NCBI RefSeq assembly: GCF_014925385.1
Contig: NZ_JACSDK010000013.1
Coordinates: 62,001 to 126,000, forward strand
Length of the DNA stretch: 64,000 nucleotides
Direction: 5' to 3'
DNA from: Pelagibius marinus
GTDB lineage: Bacteria > Pseudomonadota > Alphaproteobacteria > Kiloniellales > Kiloniellaceae
Shown: positions 16,529-27,936 of the stretch, piece after piece
Layout of the letters: each line of letters begins with the position of its first letter
Position numbering within the stretch: position 1 is the stretch's first letter
Notes under the pieces: generated by a model
Seen by the model: only the letters and a program-made list of their open reading frames with translations
The model's database searches: none
Told to the model about the DNA's origin: nothing
Position numbers and translations under genes: made by a program

Positions 16529-17870
16529 GATCTTCGCCTCGGCCTCGTTCCGCCTGACGATGGCCTATGCGGCGGTCTTCGTCGTCGTCACGCTCACCGT
16601 GATCTTCGCCGGCGGCGCCGCAGCGATGGCGATCTTCCGGGCAGAGCTGAAGGACGAGGTGGCCGAGGAGCTGCGCGCACTGGCGGCCGAGGCGGCGCAG
16701 GGGCGGGAGACGCTCCTAAACGCGCTGGCGGCGCGCGCGGCCAAGACGGGCGAGACCGGCCTATCCTATCAGCTGGCCGGGCCAAGCGGAGAGGCGCTGT
16801 TCGGCGACCTCGGCCTCTCCCGTTTCGAGAGCGACTGGTTCGAATTCGTGCCGGTGGGCGAGGACGACGAAGAGGAATGGCTGGGCAGGGCGGAGCGGCT
16901 GCCGGACGGGTCGTGGCTGGCGGTGGTGAGCGACCTGGAACAGGTGCACGACACCTGGGAGCTGATGGTCGCGGGCACCGGCTGGACGCTCGCCATCTCG
17001 CTACCGCTGGCCCTGCTGTGCGGCGCCATGATGAGCGCCATGGTGCTGCGGCGCATAGAGGCGATCGACGCGACGGCAGCGCGCATCCGCGACGGTGGTC
17101 TGCACGAGCGCGCGCCGCTGCGCGGTAGCGGCGACGAGTTCGACCGCCTGACCGCCAACATCAACGCCATGCTCGACAGCATCGAGGCGCTGACCCGCAA
17201 CATCCGCGACGTGTCGAGCGGCATCGCGCACGATCTGCGCACGCCCCTGACCCGGGTCAGCAACCGCTTGGAGTCGCTGCAGGAACGCCGGCCGGCGGGC
17301 GCGGAGCTCGAGTCTGAGATCGAGGCGGTGAAGTCCGAGATCAGCACGCTGCTCGTCACCTTCGACGCGCTGCTGCGCATCGGCGAGATCGAGGCGGGCA
17401 CGCGCCGGGCGGGCTTCCGCACTCTCGACTTTTCGGCGCTGTCCGGCGAGTTGGCGGAAACCTATGAAGTGATGGCGGCGGAGAGCGGCAAGCGCCTCAG
17501 CAGCCAAATCGCTCCGGGGGTGCAGCTGCAGGGCGACCGCGCCCTACTCGTGCAGATGATCGCCAATGTACTCGAAAATGCCATTGTTCACACCGCGTCC
17601 GGCACCGAAATCTCGCTGTCGCTCTCCCCTGCCACCGACGGCGCCCGCCTGGTCATCGCCGACACAGGCCCGGGAATACCGGAAGCAGAGCGCCAGCGGG
17701 TCTTCACACGCTTCTACCGCGGCGACCGCAGCCGCCGCACGAATGGCAACGGGTTGGGCATGAACATCGTGCGCTCGATCGCCGGGCTGCACGGGATCAA
17801 GGTGACCCTCGCGGACAATGCGCCCGGACTGCGTGTAGAGTTCCTGGTGCCGAGGGAGTCGCTTCGCTAG
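16506..17870 (+). CDS. sensor histidine kinase
   Basis: This 454-aa inner-membrane kinase has TM1 at about 17-42, a periplasmic sensor region of about 115 residues rich in acidic residues (VPVGEDDEEEWLG), and TM2 at about 160-180. A HAMP linker, HisKA (GIAHDLRTPLTRV, phospho-His near 241) and HATPase_c with N, G1 and G2 boxes (NVLENAIVH, ADTGPGIPE, GNGLGMNIV) follow. The start overlaps the response regulator, so the two form a cognate pair. The short sensor domain and pair type resemble QseC/CusS-like kinases. The stimulus is unknown. Confidence 0.9.
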   Translation: MFSRRPTKIFASASFRLTMAYAAVFVVVTLTVIFAGGAAAMAIFRAELKDEVAEELRALAAEAAQGRETLLNALAARAAKTGETGLSYQLAGPSGEALFGDLGLSRFESDWFEFVPVGEDDEEEWLGRAERLPDGSWLAVVSDLEQVHDTWELMVAGTGWTLAISLPLALLCGAMMSAMVLRRIEAIDATAARIRDGGLHERAPLRGSGDEFDRLTANINAMLDSIEALTRNIRDVSSGIAHDLRTPLTRVSNRLESLQERRPAGAELESEIEAVKSEISTLLVTFDALLRIGEIEAGTRRAGFRTLDFSALSGELAETYEVMAAESGKRLSSQIAPGVQLQGDRALLVQMIANVLENAIVHTASGTEISLSLSPATDGARLVIADTGPGIPEAERQRVFTRFYRGDRSRRTNGNGLGMNIVRSIAGLHGIKVTLADNAPGLRVEFLVPRESLR

Positions 17871-17941
17871 TCCAGCCCCCCGTAGTTCTCCGGCAAAATC
17901 TCGATCTGCAGGCCGTGGCGATAGCGGCGGGAAACGACGGA

Positions 17942-18367
17942 TTATGACGGCTCGTCGGGAATCACCGCCGTGCCGTCGATCTCGACCAGCCATTCGGGGC
18001 GGGCCAGGGCCTGCACCACCAGCCCGGTGGAGACGGGGTGCACGCCTTTGATGTACTCGCCGATGGTGCGGTAGACCGCCTCGCGGTGGCGCACGTCGGT
18101 GATGTAGACGACGATCTTCACCAGGTGCTCCATGCCGCCGCCGGCCTCTTCGATCAGCTGCTGGATGTTCTGCATCACCTTGTGGGTCTGCGCCGCGGGA
18201 TCGTGGCTGTCGATGTTCACCGCATCGTCCAGGTTCTGCGGACACTGACCGCGCAGCCAGACGGTCCTGCCGCCGGTCGTGACCACCGCCTGGCACAAGT
18301 CGTTGTCCAGTCTCTGTTCCGGATAGGTGTCCTTGGTGTTGAACTTGCGGATGCGGGTATGGGCCAT
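17942..18367 (-). CDS. RidA/YjgF-family protein
   Basis: The 141-aa protein begins MAHTRIRKFNTKDTYPEQRL. It has the RidA core (GRTVWLRGQCPQNLDD, ALARPEWLVEIDGTAVI) but lacks the canonical P-R-x-C active-site arrangement of archetypal RidA, so it belongs to one of the Rid subfamilies. Rid proteins hydrolyse reactive imines/enamines made by flavin or PLP amine enzymes. It is divergent from the flavin monooxygenase gene, which could generate such a product. ATG 18367 has GGAG 6 nt upstream. Confidence 0.85.
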   Translation of the reverse strand: MAHTRIRKFNTKDTYPEQRLDNDLCQAVVTTGGRTVWLRGQCPQNLDDAVNIDSHDPAAQTHKVMQNIQQLIEEAGGGMEHLVKIVVYITDVRHREAVYRTIGEYIKGVHPVSTGLVVQALARPEWLVEIDGTAVIPDEPS

Positions 18368-18606
18368 CTCGGTCTCCGTCGGATCAGGCACGAGGTGAAG
18401 GGAACTGCGGGGGTCTTCGGCTCTCCATTCTGCCGGCCGGGACAGCTTGACGGCTTTCGGCTGCGCCCTCCAGCCCTATCAGACGCTGTTCTCGGCGAGG
18501 CGGCCGAGGCGGGAGGATTTCATATTTTTCCCGGTCGAAGGTATCCCCTAGACTGGCGGCAGATCCGCCGAGACACTTGGAAAGCCGAACCATTGGGGGC
18601 CCACGC

Positions 18607-19923
18607 ATGTCCGCTGAGAAAGTAGAGGCCCTCGTTGTCGGCGGCGGCCAGGCGGGCCTGGCCATGAGCGAGCACCTGAGCAAGAGCGGTGTACCTCATC
18701 TGGTTCTGGAGCGGCACCGCATTGCCGAACGCTGGCGCTCGCAAAGATGGGACTCCCTGGTCGCCAACGGCCCGGCCTGGCACGACAGGTTTCCGGGCAT
18801 GACCTTTCCCGGGATCGATCCCGATGCTTTTCCTCCGAAGGAGAGGGTCGCGGACTACTTCGTCGCCTACGCGGAGATGATCGCGGCGCCCCTGCGCTGC
18901 GGTGTGGAGGTGAGGGAGGTGCGACGGCATGCGGATCGTCCCGGCTTCCGTGTCGAAACCTCTGAGGGTGTGATCGAAGCCGACTGCGTGGTTGCCGCCA
19001 CCGGGCCGTTTCAGCACCCCGTCATCCCGGCCATCGTGCCTGAAGAGGCGGGTGTCCTGCAGATCCATTCCAGCGCCTACCGGAACCCCGGCCAGTTGCC
19101 GGAAGGTGCGGTGCTGGTGGTCGGGGCGGGATCGTCGGGGGTGCAGATCGCGGAGGAACTGCTGCGGGCGGGAAAGCCCGTCTACCTCTCGGTCGGCCCG
19201 CACCAGCGTCCGCCACGCAGCTATCGCGGGCGCGACTTCGTCTGGTGGCTGGGGGTTCTCGGCAAGTGGGATGCCGAGACCCCCGAGGCTGGCGCGGAAC
19301 ATGTCACCATTGCGGTGAGCGGCGCCCAGGGCGGCCATACGGTCGACTTCCGGCGTCTTGCCGAGCAGGGGATGAACCTCGTCGGCCTGACGAAAGCCTT
19401 CAAGGACGGCGTGCTGAGTTTCGCGCCGGATCTGGGGGACAATATCGCGCAAGGCGACGCCTACTACCTCTCGCTCCTGGCCGAAGCCGACGCCTATGTC
19501 GCCCGCAACGGCCTCGACCTTCCGGAGGAGCCGGAGGCCCGCAAGTTCGCGCCGGACCCGCCCTGCATGGCCGATCCCCTTCTTGCGTTGGACCTGGCGG
19601 CGGCCGGGATCGCCTCGATCATCTGGGCAACCGGCTTTGCGCTGGATTTCAGCTGGCTGAAGGTCGACGCCTTCGATCGGGACGGCAGGCCGAAGCACCA
19701 GCGCGGGGTTTCATCTGAGCCCGGGGTCTATTTCCTGGGGCTGCCCTGGCTGTCGCGGCGGGGATCCTCCTTCATCTGGGGGGTCTGGCACGACGCCAAG
19801 TTCCTGGCGGACCATATCGCCACCCAGCGCAAGTACCTGGCTTACCGTCCTGCCGCGGAGGAGAAAGCCGAAGCCTCATACCCGGATCATTCCCGGCATG
19901 AACCACAGGAACCCCGGCCATGA
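18607..19923 (+). CDS. FAD-dependent flavin monooxygenase (CzcO-like)
   Basis: This 438-aa class B flavoprotein-monooxygenase-like protein has an N-terminal FAD-binding Rossmann motif (VVGGGQAGLAMSEHL), RWDSLVANGPAWHDRFPG, then a second NADPH-type Rossmann motif (VVGAGSSGVQIAEEL) near residue 175. The C-terminal IIWATGFALDFSWL matches the ATG motif of YUCCA/FMO-type enzymes. It probably oxygenates or oxidises a nitrogen compound, given its RidA and DUF1028 neighbours. ATG 18607 is the usual start for the family. Its stop overlaps the DUF1028 start by 4 bp (ATGA). Confidence 0.87.
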   Translation: MSAEKVEALVVGGGQAGLAMSEHLSKSGVPHLVLERHRIAERWRSQRWDSLVANGPAWHDRFPGMTFPGIDPDAFPPKERVADYFVAYAEMIAAPLRCGVEVREVRRHADRPGFRVETSEGVIEADCVVAATGPFQHPVIPAIVPEEAGVLQIHSSAYRNPGQLPEGAVLVVGAGSSGVQIAEELLRAGKPVYLSVGPHQRPPRSYRGRDFVWWLGVLGKWDAETPEAGAEHVTIAVSGAQGGHTVDFRRLAEQGMNLVGLTKAFKDGVLSFAPDLGDNIAQGDAYYLSLLAEADAYVARNGLDLPEEPEARKFAPDPPCMADPLLALDLAAAGIASIIWATGFALDFSWLKVDAFDRDGRPKHQRGVSSEPGVYFLGLPWLSRRGSSFIWGVWHDAKFLADHIATQRKYLAYRPAAEEKAEASYPDHSRHEPQEPRP

Positions 19924-20594
19924 CGTTTTCCATTGCGGCGCATTGCCCTGACACGGGCATGTTCGGCGTCGCCGTTTCGTCGTCGTCACCGGCCGTTGCG
20001 GCCAGGTGTGCCTTCGTCCGCCCGCGCACGGGGGCCGTGCTGAGCCAGAACATCACGGACCCGAGACTGGGAACGCGCCTGCTCGATCTGCTGGGCGAGG
20101 GGGCGAGCGCCGAGGACGCCGTCGCAACTGTGGCGAAGACGGCGGAGCATATCGCCTACCGCCAGCTCATCGCCGTGGACGGGCGCGGCGGATCGGCGGT
20201 CTATTCCGGTTCCCATGCGCTGGGCATCGTCGGCGAGGCGCGCGGCCGCGGCGTCGCCAGCGGCGGCAATCTCCTGACCACCGACTCCATTCCGCAGGTG
20301 ATCGTCGACGCCTTCCTGGCGAGCCGCGGGCACCTTGCCGCCAGGCTGCTGACCGCCCTGCAGGCCGCCGTCGCTGCCGGCGGTGAGGCGGGCCCGGTCC
20401 ATTCGGCCGGCCTGAGTGTCGTCGGTGAGGTCGACTGGCCGATCGCCGACCTGCGCGTCGACTGGACCGAGAACTGCCCGGTCGCCGAGCTGACCAAGCT
20501 TTGGCAGCTCTACGAGCCTCAGCTCGAGGCCTATGTGACGCGGGCGCTGGACCCCTCAGCCGCACCACGCTACGGCGTGCCCGGGGACCGCTAG
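19920..20594 (+). CDS. DUF1028 family Ntn-hydrolase-like protein
   Basis: The 224-aa protein starts MTFSIAAHCPDTGMFGVAVSSSS, the DUF1028 signature, and continues with AVLSQNITDPRLGTRLLDLL and the SGSHALGIVGE segment. DUF1028 proteins have an Ntn-hydrolase-like fold and are often encoded next to Rid proteins or peptidases; no activity is firmly established to my knowledge. The 4-bp overlap with the flavin monooxygenase gene implies a common pathway, perhaps hydrolysing an amide or imine product. There is no signal peptide. Confidence 0.85.
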   Translation: MTFSIAAHCPDTGMFGVAVSSSSPAVAARCAFVRPRTGAVLSQNITDPRLGTRLLDLLGEGASAEDAVATVAKTAEHIAYRQLIAVDGRGGSAVYSGSHALGIVGEARGRGVASGGNLLTTDSIPQVIVDAFLASRGHLAARLLTALQAAVAAGGEAGPVHSAGLSVVGEVDWPIADLRVDWTENCPVAELTKLWQLYEPQLEAYVTRALDPSAAPRYGVPGDR

Positions 20595-20646
20595 CCGGCG
20601 CACTTTACCGCGCGGTCCCTCCGCCACGGACAGCAGAATCTATCAT

Positions 20647-20702
20647 TCAACTATTTTGTTGACTGATCCGCCGGGCGGCTTTAATTTAACAATATGGTTG
20701 AA
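20647..20702. promoter_or_regulatory. two ArsR-type operator palindromes
   Basis: TCAAC-n6-GTTGA (20647-20662) and TTTAAC-n6-GTTGAA (20685-20702) are two like-spaced inverted repeats 39 bp centre to centre. The second covers the start codon of the ArsR gene (ATG at 20694). This suggests tight autorepression and probably a leaderless or very short-leader transcript. Confidence 0.6.
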
Positions 20703-21071
20703 CGAGAAACCCACCCGATGGATGCCATTTTCCATGCCCTCAGCGACGAGACCCGGCGCCGGATGCTTCGCGACCTCGCAGCCGGCGAACGCACTGTCGG
20801 CGAACTGGCGGAACCGCATCCGATGTCGCTCGCCGCGGCCTCGAAACACATCAAGGTCCTGGAAAAGGCGGGCCTCATTCGCCGCGAGATCCGGTGGCGG
20901 ACCCATGTGTGCCACCTGGAGGCCGCGCCGCTGGAACGCGCGCATGACGAGATCGCTTTCTACGAGCAGTTCTGGACACGCAAGCTCGACACCCTGGAAC
21001 GCCTCCTTCGCGAAGAAGACGCCCAGAATGCCTCCGAGCTCTCCGATCCCCCGAAAAGAGAAGACGAATGA
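20694..21071 (+). CDS. ArsR-family transcriptional regulator
   Basis: The 125-aa winged-helix repressor has AIFHALSDETRRRMLRDLAAGERTVGELAE followed by the recognition helix SLAAASKHIKVLEKAGLI and RREIRWRTHVCHLEAAPL. It belongs to the ArsR group linked to SRPBCC (AHSA1) genes rather than the metal-sensing type, since no metal-ligand cysteines are seen. The N-terminus MVERETHPMD matches family starts even though the ATG lies inside a candidate operator. It overlaps the next gene by 4 bp and likely controls the three-gene operon. Confidence 0.88.
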   Translation: MVERETHPMDAIFHALSDETRRRMLRDLAAGERTVGELAEPHPMSLAAASKHIKVLEKAGLIRREIRWRTHVCHLEAAPLERAHDEIAFYEQFWTRKLDTLERLLREEDAQNASELSDPPKREDE

Positions 21072-21820
21072 CCAGCCAACAATCACTCGCCTGCCTGGCA
21101 ATAGCCGCAGGCCTCGGCCTGGGTGGGATGATACTTTCCACTGCCGCGGCCGGCACCGCTGGAACCGCTATCGAGAAGATGCCCGCCGACCTCGAAACCC
21201 GCTTCGCGCTCAGCGCCGCGCCGGCGCACATCCGCGCGGAGGCGACGGTCTACCTGCTCGATCCCGCGAAAGGCTATGAAGTCGCCAAAGAGGGGAGCAA
21301 CGGCGTCGCCTGCATGGTGTCGCGGACGGCCTGGGAGCAGGCCGAGTACCGCAACGATATCTATGTGCCGCTGTGCTACGACGCCGCCGGGGTCGAGACC
21401 TACTTCAAGGTCCTGATGGACGTGGCGGCGCTGCGGATCGAGGGGCTGGCCCCCGAGGCGCTGAAGGCGGAAATCGAGGCGCGCTACGGCAACGGAACCT
21501 ATACGGCGCCTGAACAGCCCGGCCTTTCCTACATGGTCGCTCCGGTGTTGCGCACCTGGATGCTTCCCGACATGAAGGTCCACACCAGGCCGATGCCGCA
21601 TCTCATGTTCTATGCCCCGAATCTGACCGACAAGGATATCGCCGCCAATCTGGCGGCAGACGTGAGCTATCCCTTTATCTTCGCGGAAGGGCATCCGGCG
21701 CAGAGTTACATGATCCAGGTCGTCGGTTCTGCTGAGAGCGAAGCGATCCTTACCGCGGAGAAAGACCTTCTCGACAAGCTCTGCGCCTATCGCGATGTCC
21801 TTTGCGTGGAGGAGCGTTGA
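21068..21820 (+). CDS. secreted hypothetical protein in ArsR-SRPBCC operon
   Basis: The 250-aa protein has an N-terminal signal peptide (CLAIAAGLGLGGMILSTAAAG). The mature part has GVACMVSRTAWEQAEYRND, a repeated Pro-Met pattern (TRPMPHLMFYAPNLTD) and three cysteines, C105 pairing possibly with the C-terminal CAYRDVLC pair. It is probably periplasmic. I do not recognise a family with certainty. Its overlap with the ArsR gene and proximity to the SRPBCC gene indicate co-regulation. Confidence 0.65.
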   Translation: MTSQQSLACLAIAAGLGLGGMILSTAAAGTAGTAIEKMPADLETRFALSAAPAHIRAEATVYLLDPAKGYEVAKEGSNGVACMVSRTAWEQAEYRNDIYVPLCYDAAGVETYFKVLMDVAALRIEGLAPEALKAEIEARYGNGTYTAPEQPGLSYMVAPVLRTWMLPDMKVHTRPMPHLMFYAPNLTDKDIAANLAADVSYPFIFAEGHPAQSYMIQVVGSAESEAILTAEKDLLDKLCAYRDVLCVEER

Positions 21821-21872
21821 GCGCCGCCGGCTTCCGTCAGTCCGGAATTATCAAGACCGAAAGAGATGCGAC

Positions 21873-22403
21873 ATGACTGATCAAAACCAGGCCGATGACT
21901 TCGGCACCCTGACCGACAGGTCGACCCTTGTGATCCAGCGCTGGCTGCCAGGCCCGGTGGAGCGGATCTGGAGCTACCTGACCGAGAGCGACAAGCGCCG
22001 CAAGTGGCTCGCCTCGGGCGAGATGACGCTGAGCCCCGGCGCGCCGCTGGAGCTGGTCTGGCGCAACGACGACCTCAGCCGCCCGAACGACCCGCGTCCC
22101 GACAGCTTTCCCGCCGAGCACCGCTTGGAAAGCCGGGTGATCGCGTTCGACCCTCCGCACAGCCTCACGATCGCCTGGGGCGATGGTGACGTGACCTTCG
22201 AACTGCAGCCGAAGGGCGACCGGGTGCTGCTCACGGTGACCCATAGGGGCCTTGTCGAGCGCTCGGGCAAGGTGGGCGTCAGCGCGGGCTGGCACATGCA
22301 CCTCGACCTCCTGGTCGCCGAGGTATCCGGTACGGAACCCGCCACGTTCTGGTCCGGCTGGTCGGCGCTCAAGGAGGCCTACGAAGACCGTATTCCGCAG
22401 TGA
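21873..22403 (+). CDS. SRPBCC (AHSA1-like) protein
   Basis: This 176-aa START/AHSA1-fold protein has LVIQRWLPGPVERIWSYLTE SDKRRKWLASGEM near the N-terminus, ESRVIAFDPPHSLTIAWGDG in the middle, and VSAGWHMHLDLLVAEV before a C-terminal helix. These domains bind hydrophobic ligands in a deep cavity and are commonly controlled by an adjacent ArsR regulator, as here. It lies 52 bp after the secreted protein. The ligand is unknown. An open frame runs upstream of 21873, but this ATG gives a normal start. Confidence 0.87.
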   Translation: MTDQNQADDFGTLTDRSTLVIQRWLPGPVERIWSYLTESDKRRKWLASGEMTLSPGAPLELVWRNDDLSRPNDPRPDSFPAEHRLESRVIAFDPPHSLTIAWGDGDVTFELQPKGDRVLLTVTHRGLVERSGKVGVSAGWHMHLDLLVAEVSGTEPATFWSGWSALKEAYEDRIPQ

Positions 22404-22433
22404 CGGCCCGCGTCCGCAGAACTGCTGGCGGGA

Positions 22434-23162
22434 TCAGCCCTTCGCCGTTGAATAGATGTAGCCGGCGCCGCGCACGGTCTTGATGACCTGGGGCTTGGCG
22501 GGGTCGCTCTCGATCTTGCGGCGGATGCGGGCGATGCGGATGTCGATGGAGCGGTCGAAGGGCTCCCAGTCGCGGTTGTGCGCCAGGTTCAGCAACTGGT
22601 CGCGGCTCAGCACCCGGTTGGGATTGTCGGCGAAGGCTTTCAGCAGGTCGAACTCCATGCCCGTCAGCGGGACCTCGCCGCCTTCCGAGTCGAACAGCTT
22701 GTGGGAGTCGAGATTGAGGGTGAAGCGGCCGAAGCGCGCCAGGCGGGCGTCGGCGGCTTCGTCGTCGCCTTCCGCCGCCTGCATCTTCTCGGCGCGGCGC
22801 AGCACCGCCTTGATGCGGGCCAGCAGCTCGCGCAGGTCGACGGGCTTGGCCAGGTAGTCGTCGGCGCCCATCTCCAGGCCGACGATGCGATCGACCACCT
22901 CGCCGGCCGCCGTCAGCATGATGATGCCGACGTCGCTGTTGCCGCGCAGGTAGCGCGCCAGCGAAAGGCCGTCCTCGCCGGGCATGCGGATGTCGAGCAG
23001 CACCAGGTCGACGTCGTTCTCGTCCACCACCTCGCGCAGCGCCTCGCCGCCGTCGGCGGGGGTGACGCGGAAGTCGTGCAGCTCCAGGTATTCCTGGATG
23101 GTCTCGCGGATGCCGGGTTCGTCGTCGACGACGACAATGTGCTTCTGCCCTTGCATTGCCAT
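22434..23162 (-). CDS. OmpR-family response regulator
   Basis: The 242-aa regulator has a receiver domain (VVVDDEPGIRETIQEYLELH, phosphoacceptor Asp57 in LVLLDIRMPGEDG, Lys in DDYLAKPVDLRELLARIK) and an OmpR-type winged helix (LTGMEFDLLKAFADNPNRVLSRDQL, then DIRIARIRRKIE and VIKTVRGAGYIY). Its layout is TorR/OmpR-like. It lies 33 bp downstream of the hybrid kinase on the same strand and is its likely partner. ATG 23162 has AAGGA 4 nt upstream; an ATG two codons later is possible. Confidence 0.92.
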   Translation of the reverse strand: MAMQGQKHIVVVDDEPGIRETIQEYLELHDFRVTPADGGEALREVVDENDVDLVLLDIRMPGEDGLSLARYLRGNSDVGIIMLTAAGEVVDRIVGLEMGADDYLAKPVDLRELLARIKAVLRRAEKMQAAEGDDEAADARLARFGRFTLNLDSHKLFDSEGGEVPLTGMEFDLLKAFADNPNRVLSRDQLLNLAHNRDWEPFDRSIDIRIARIRRKIESDPAKPQVIKTVRGAGYIYSTAKG

Positions 23163-23195
23163 GTGTTCCTTAAATCAAGGGGACTGCCGCGTTGT

Positions 23196-26672
<3,477 letters not shown>

Positions 26673-26981
26673 GGCGACCCCTTGCGCGGCCCCCTGCCTC
26701 ACCGCACGAACGCTATCCCGGGGGCGGTCCGGAGGCGCAGGCGGGCTGCCTGCCGGGGGCGCCAAGCAGATTAGCCGAGGGGCGCACCAGAGAAAAGGCA
26801 GCTTGGCGACCGGCGGCCGGGGCGCTGAACTGCCGGTCAGCCGCTCATTCGACGCCGCACGCTTTGAGGGTTCTCCCATCCCATGACCTGCCCAAGGTGG
26901 CTTTGCAGACGCAGGCGTTCCCCGCCGGCGTTCCGGGCGGGCCGCCGCTTCCCCCTGCGGGCGGCCCGTCCGGGTAGAGGG
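26673..26981. other. intergenic region between kinase and DUF1127 gene
   Basis: These 309 bases hold the upstream region of the kinase gene and the DUF1127 terminator hairpin at 26933-26973. I see no other gene or repeat. Confidence 0.5.
26933..26973 (-). terminator. strong hairpin after DUF1127 gene
   Basis: CCGGGCGGGCCGCC pairs with GGCGGCCCGTCCGG around a TTCCCCCT-containing loop, with one mismatch in the outer stem. It starts 9 bases beyond the DUF1127 stop. No T-run follows on the minus strand. Confidence 0.55.
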
Positions 26982-27308
26982 TTAGAAAGGTTGGCGCCCG
27001 GAGCGGGGGCTGCGCTGCAACTCCGCCTGGCACGCCGAGGAAATGATCGAGGCCCGGTTCAGGCCGATGTCGCGCAGGGTCCGGTCATCGAGCCGGGACA
27101 GCGCGACAGCGGTCTTGCGGATCCGCCGCGTCTGGTCGTTGGGAACGAAGGCCCGCCGCAGCAGGGTTCCCAGGAAACCGCCCAGCCGGCGGATCGCCCG
27201 CGCCGGGATCGCGTCGCGTCGCGGGGCATAGGGGGCCGCGCCGAAGGGGCTGACGGGTTTGTTGCCGGTCAGGATCATCGGCGAGCCGAAAACTTCGGAG
27301 TTGCTCAT
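26982..27308 (-). CDS. DUF1127 small protein
   Basis: The 108-aa basic protein has a C-terminal DUF1127 motif: TAVALSRLDDRTLRDIGLNRASI. The N-terminal half (residues 1-50) is Pro/Ala-rich and of low complexity, longer than in the minimal 47-aa DUF1127 proteins. In alphaproteobacteria such small Arg-rich proteins affect phosphate and carbon metabolism and RNA turnover; the mechanism here is unknown. It is monocistronic, with a hairpin immediately downstream. Confidence 0.85.
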   Translation of the reverse strand: MSNSEVFGSPMILTGNKPVSPFGAAPYAPRRDAIPARAIRRLGGFLGTLLRRAFVPNDQTRRIRKTAVALSRLDDRTLRDIGLNRASIISSACQAELQRSPRSGRQPF

Positions 27309-27936
27309 GTCACGTCACCAGGTTCGTCGATTGCTGATTGCTCGCCCGGACCGCCGGCCGCCGGGTCCTCTCTCGGCCTGCCGTTCAGTCGCTAGGATGG
27401 AGATATAGAGGGGCGCTGTTTCTTGCCGATGTCGCAGCCCCGGGGTTTCGGTATCAATTGTTCGCGCCCCGCCGCGGGCTGCGCGGCCCCCGGCCGCGCC
27501 ACGACGTTTCCGCTTCCCGGCGGCGGAAATCTATAGATTTCAGCTAGTTGCGGCCGCCGGCCGGAAGGCGGCGGAGCGCCCTTGCCGCGCCTTTGCGGCG
27601 CGGGTCCTGAAACAATTGAAACATTGGCGGATGTGGGACTGAGGCTTTCAGGCTGTGAGATATCGGGCGCCGGGCCGGAATTCTTGAGGGCTTTTGCGGG
27701 AGAATCGAGGGCCATTTGCCGGGATTTTCGGGCTAAATGCTTGGCCGTAATGTGAAAAATCCAAGCTCTCTCTTATGTGGTAATCCGCACAGACCCTCCA
27801 CCGGTCGCAGCGTAGCCTTCTCCTATCAGCGACACGCGGATTCCTTTGCCCCCTGGGCGAACGCTGGGGATCCGGCCTGTCGGAGGTTGACGCCAAGGGG
27901 TTGGTGGCGCCTAAAGGGGAAGGGAGAGCAAATACC
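27309..27936. other. long AT-richer intergenic region
   Basis: These 628 bases separate two divergent genes (DUF1127, minus; LuxR-type, plus). No credible coding frame is seen. AT-richer patches around 27520-27550 and 27730-27800 differ from the surrounding GC-rich sequence and could hold promoters. The only clear motif is the palindrome at 27526-27541. Confidence 0.5.
27526..27541. promoter_or_regulatory. perfect 16-bp palindrome
   Basis: GAAATCTATAGATTTC is fully self-complementary and lies in the divergent region between the DUF1127 and LuxR-type genes. It is A/T-rich in a GC-rich context, so it is unlikely by chance and may be a regulator binding site. Confidence 0.5.

Noticed and set aside
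20694-21071. Arsenite- or metal-sensing ArsR
   Set aside because: No metal-ligand Cys pair is found in the recognition-helix region; the SRPBCC-linked group fits better.
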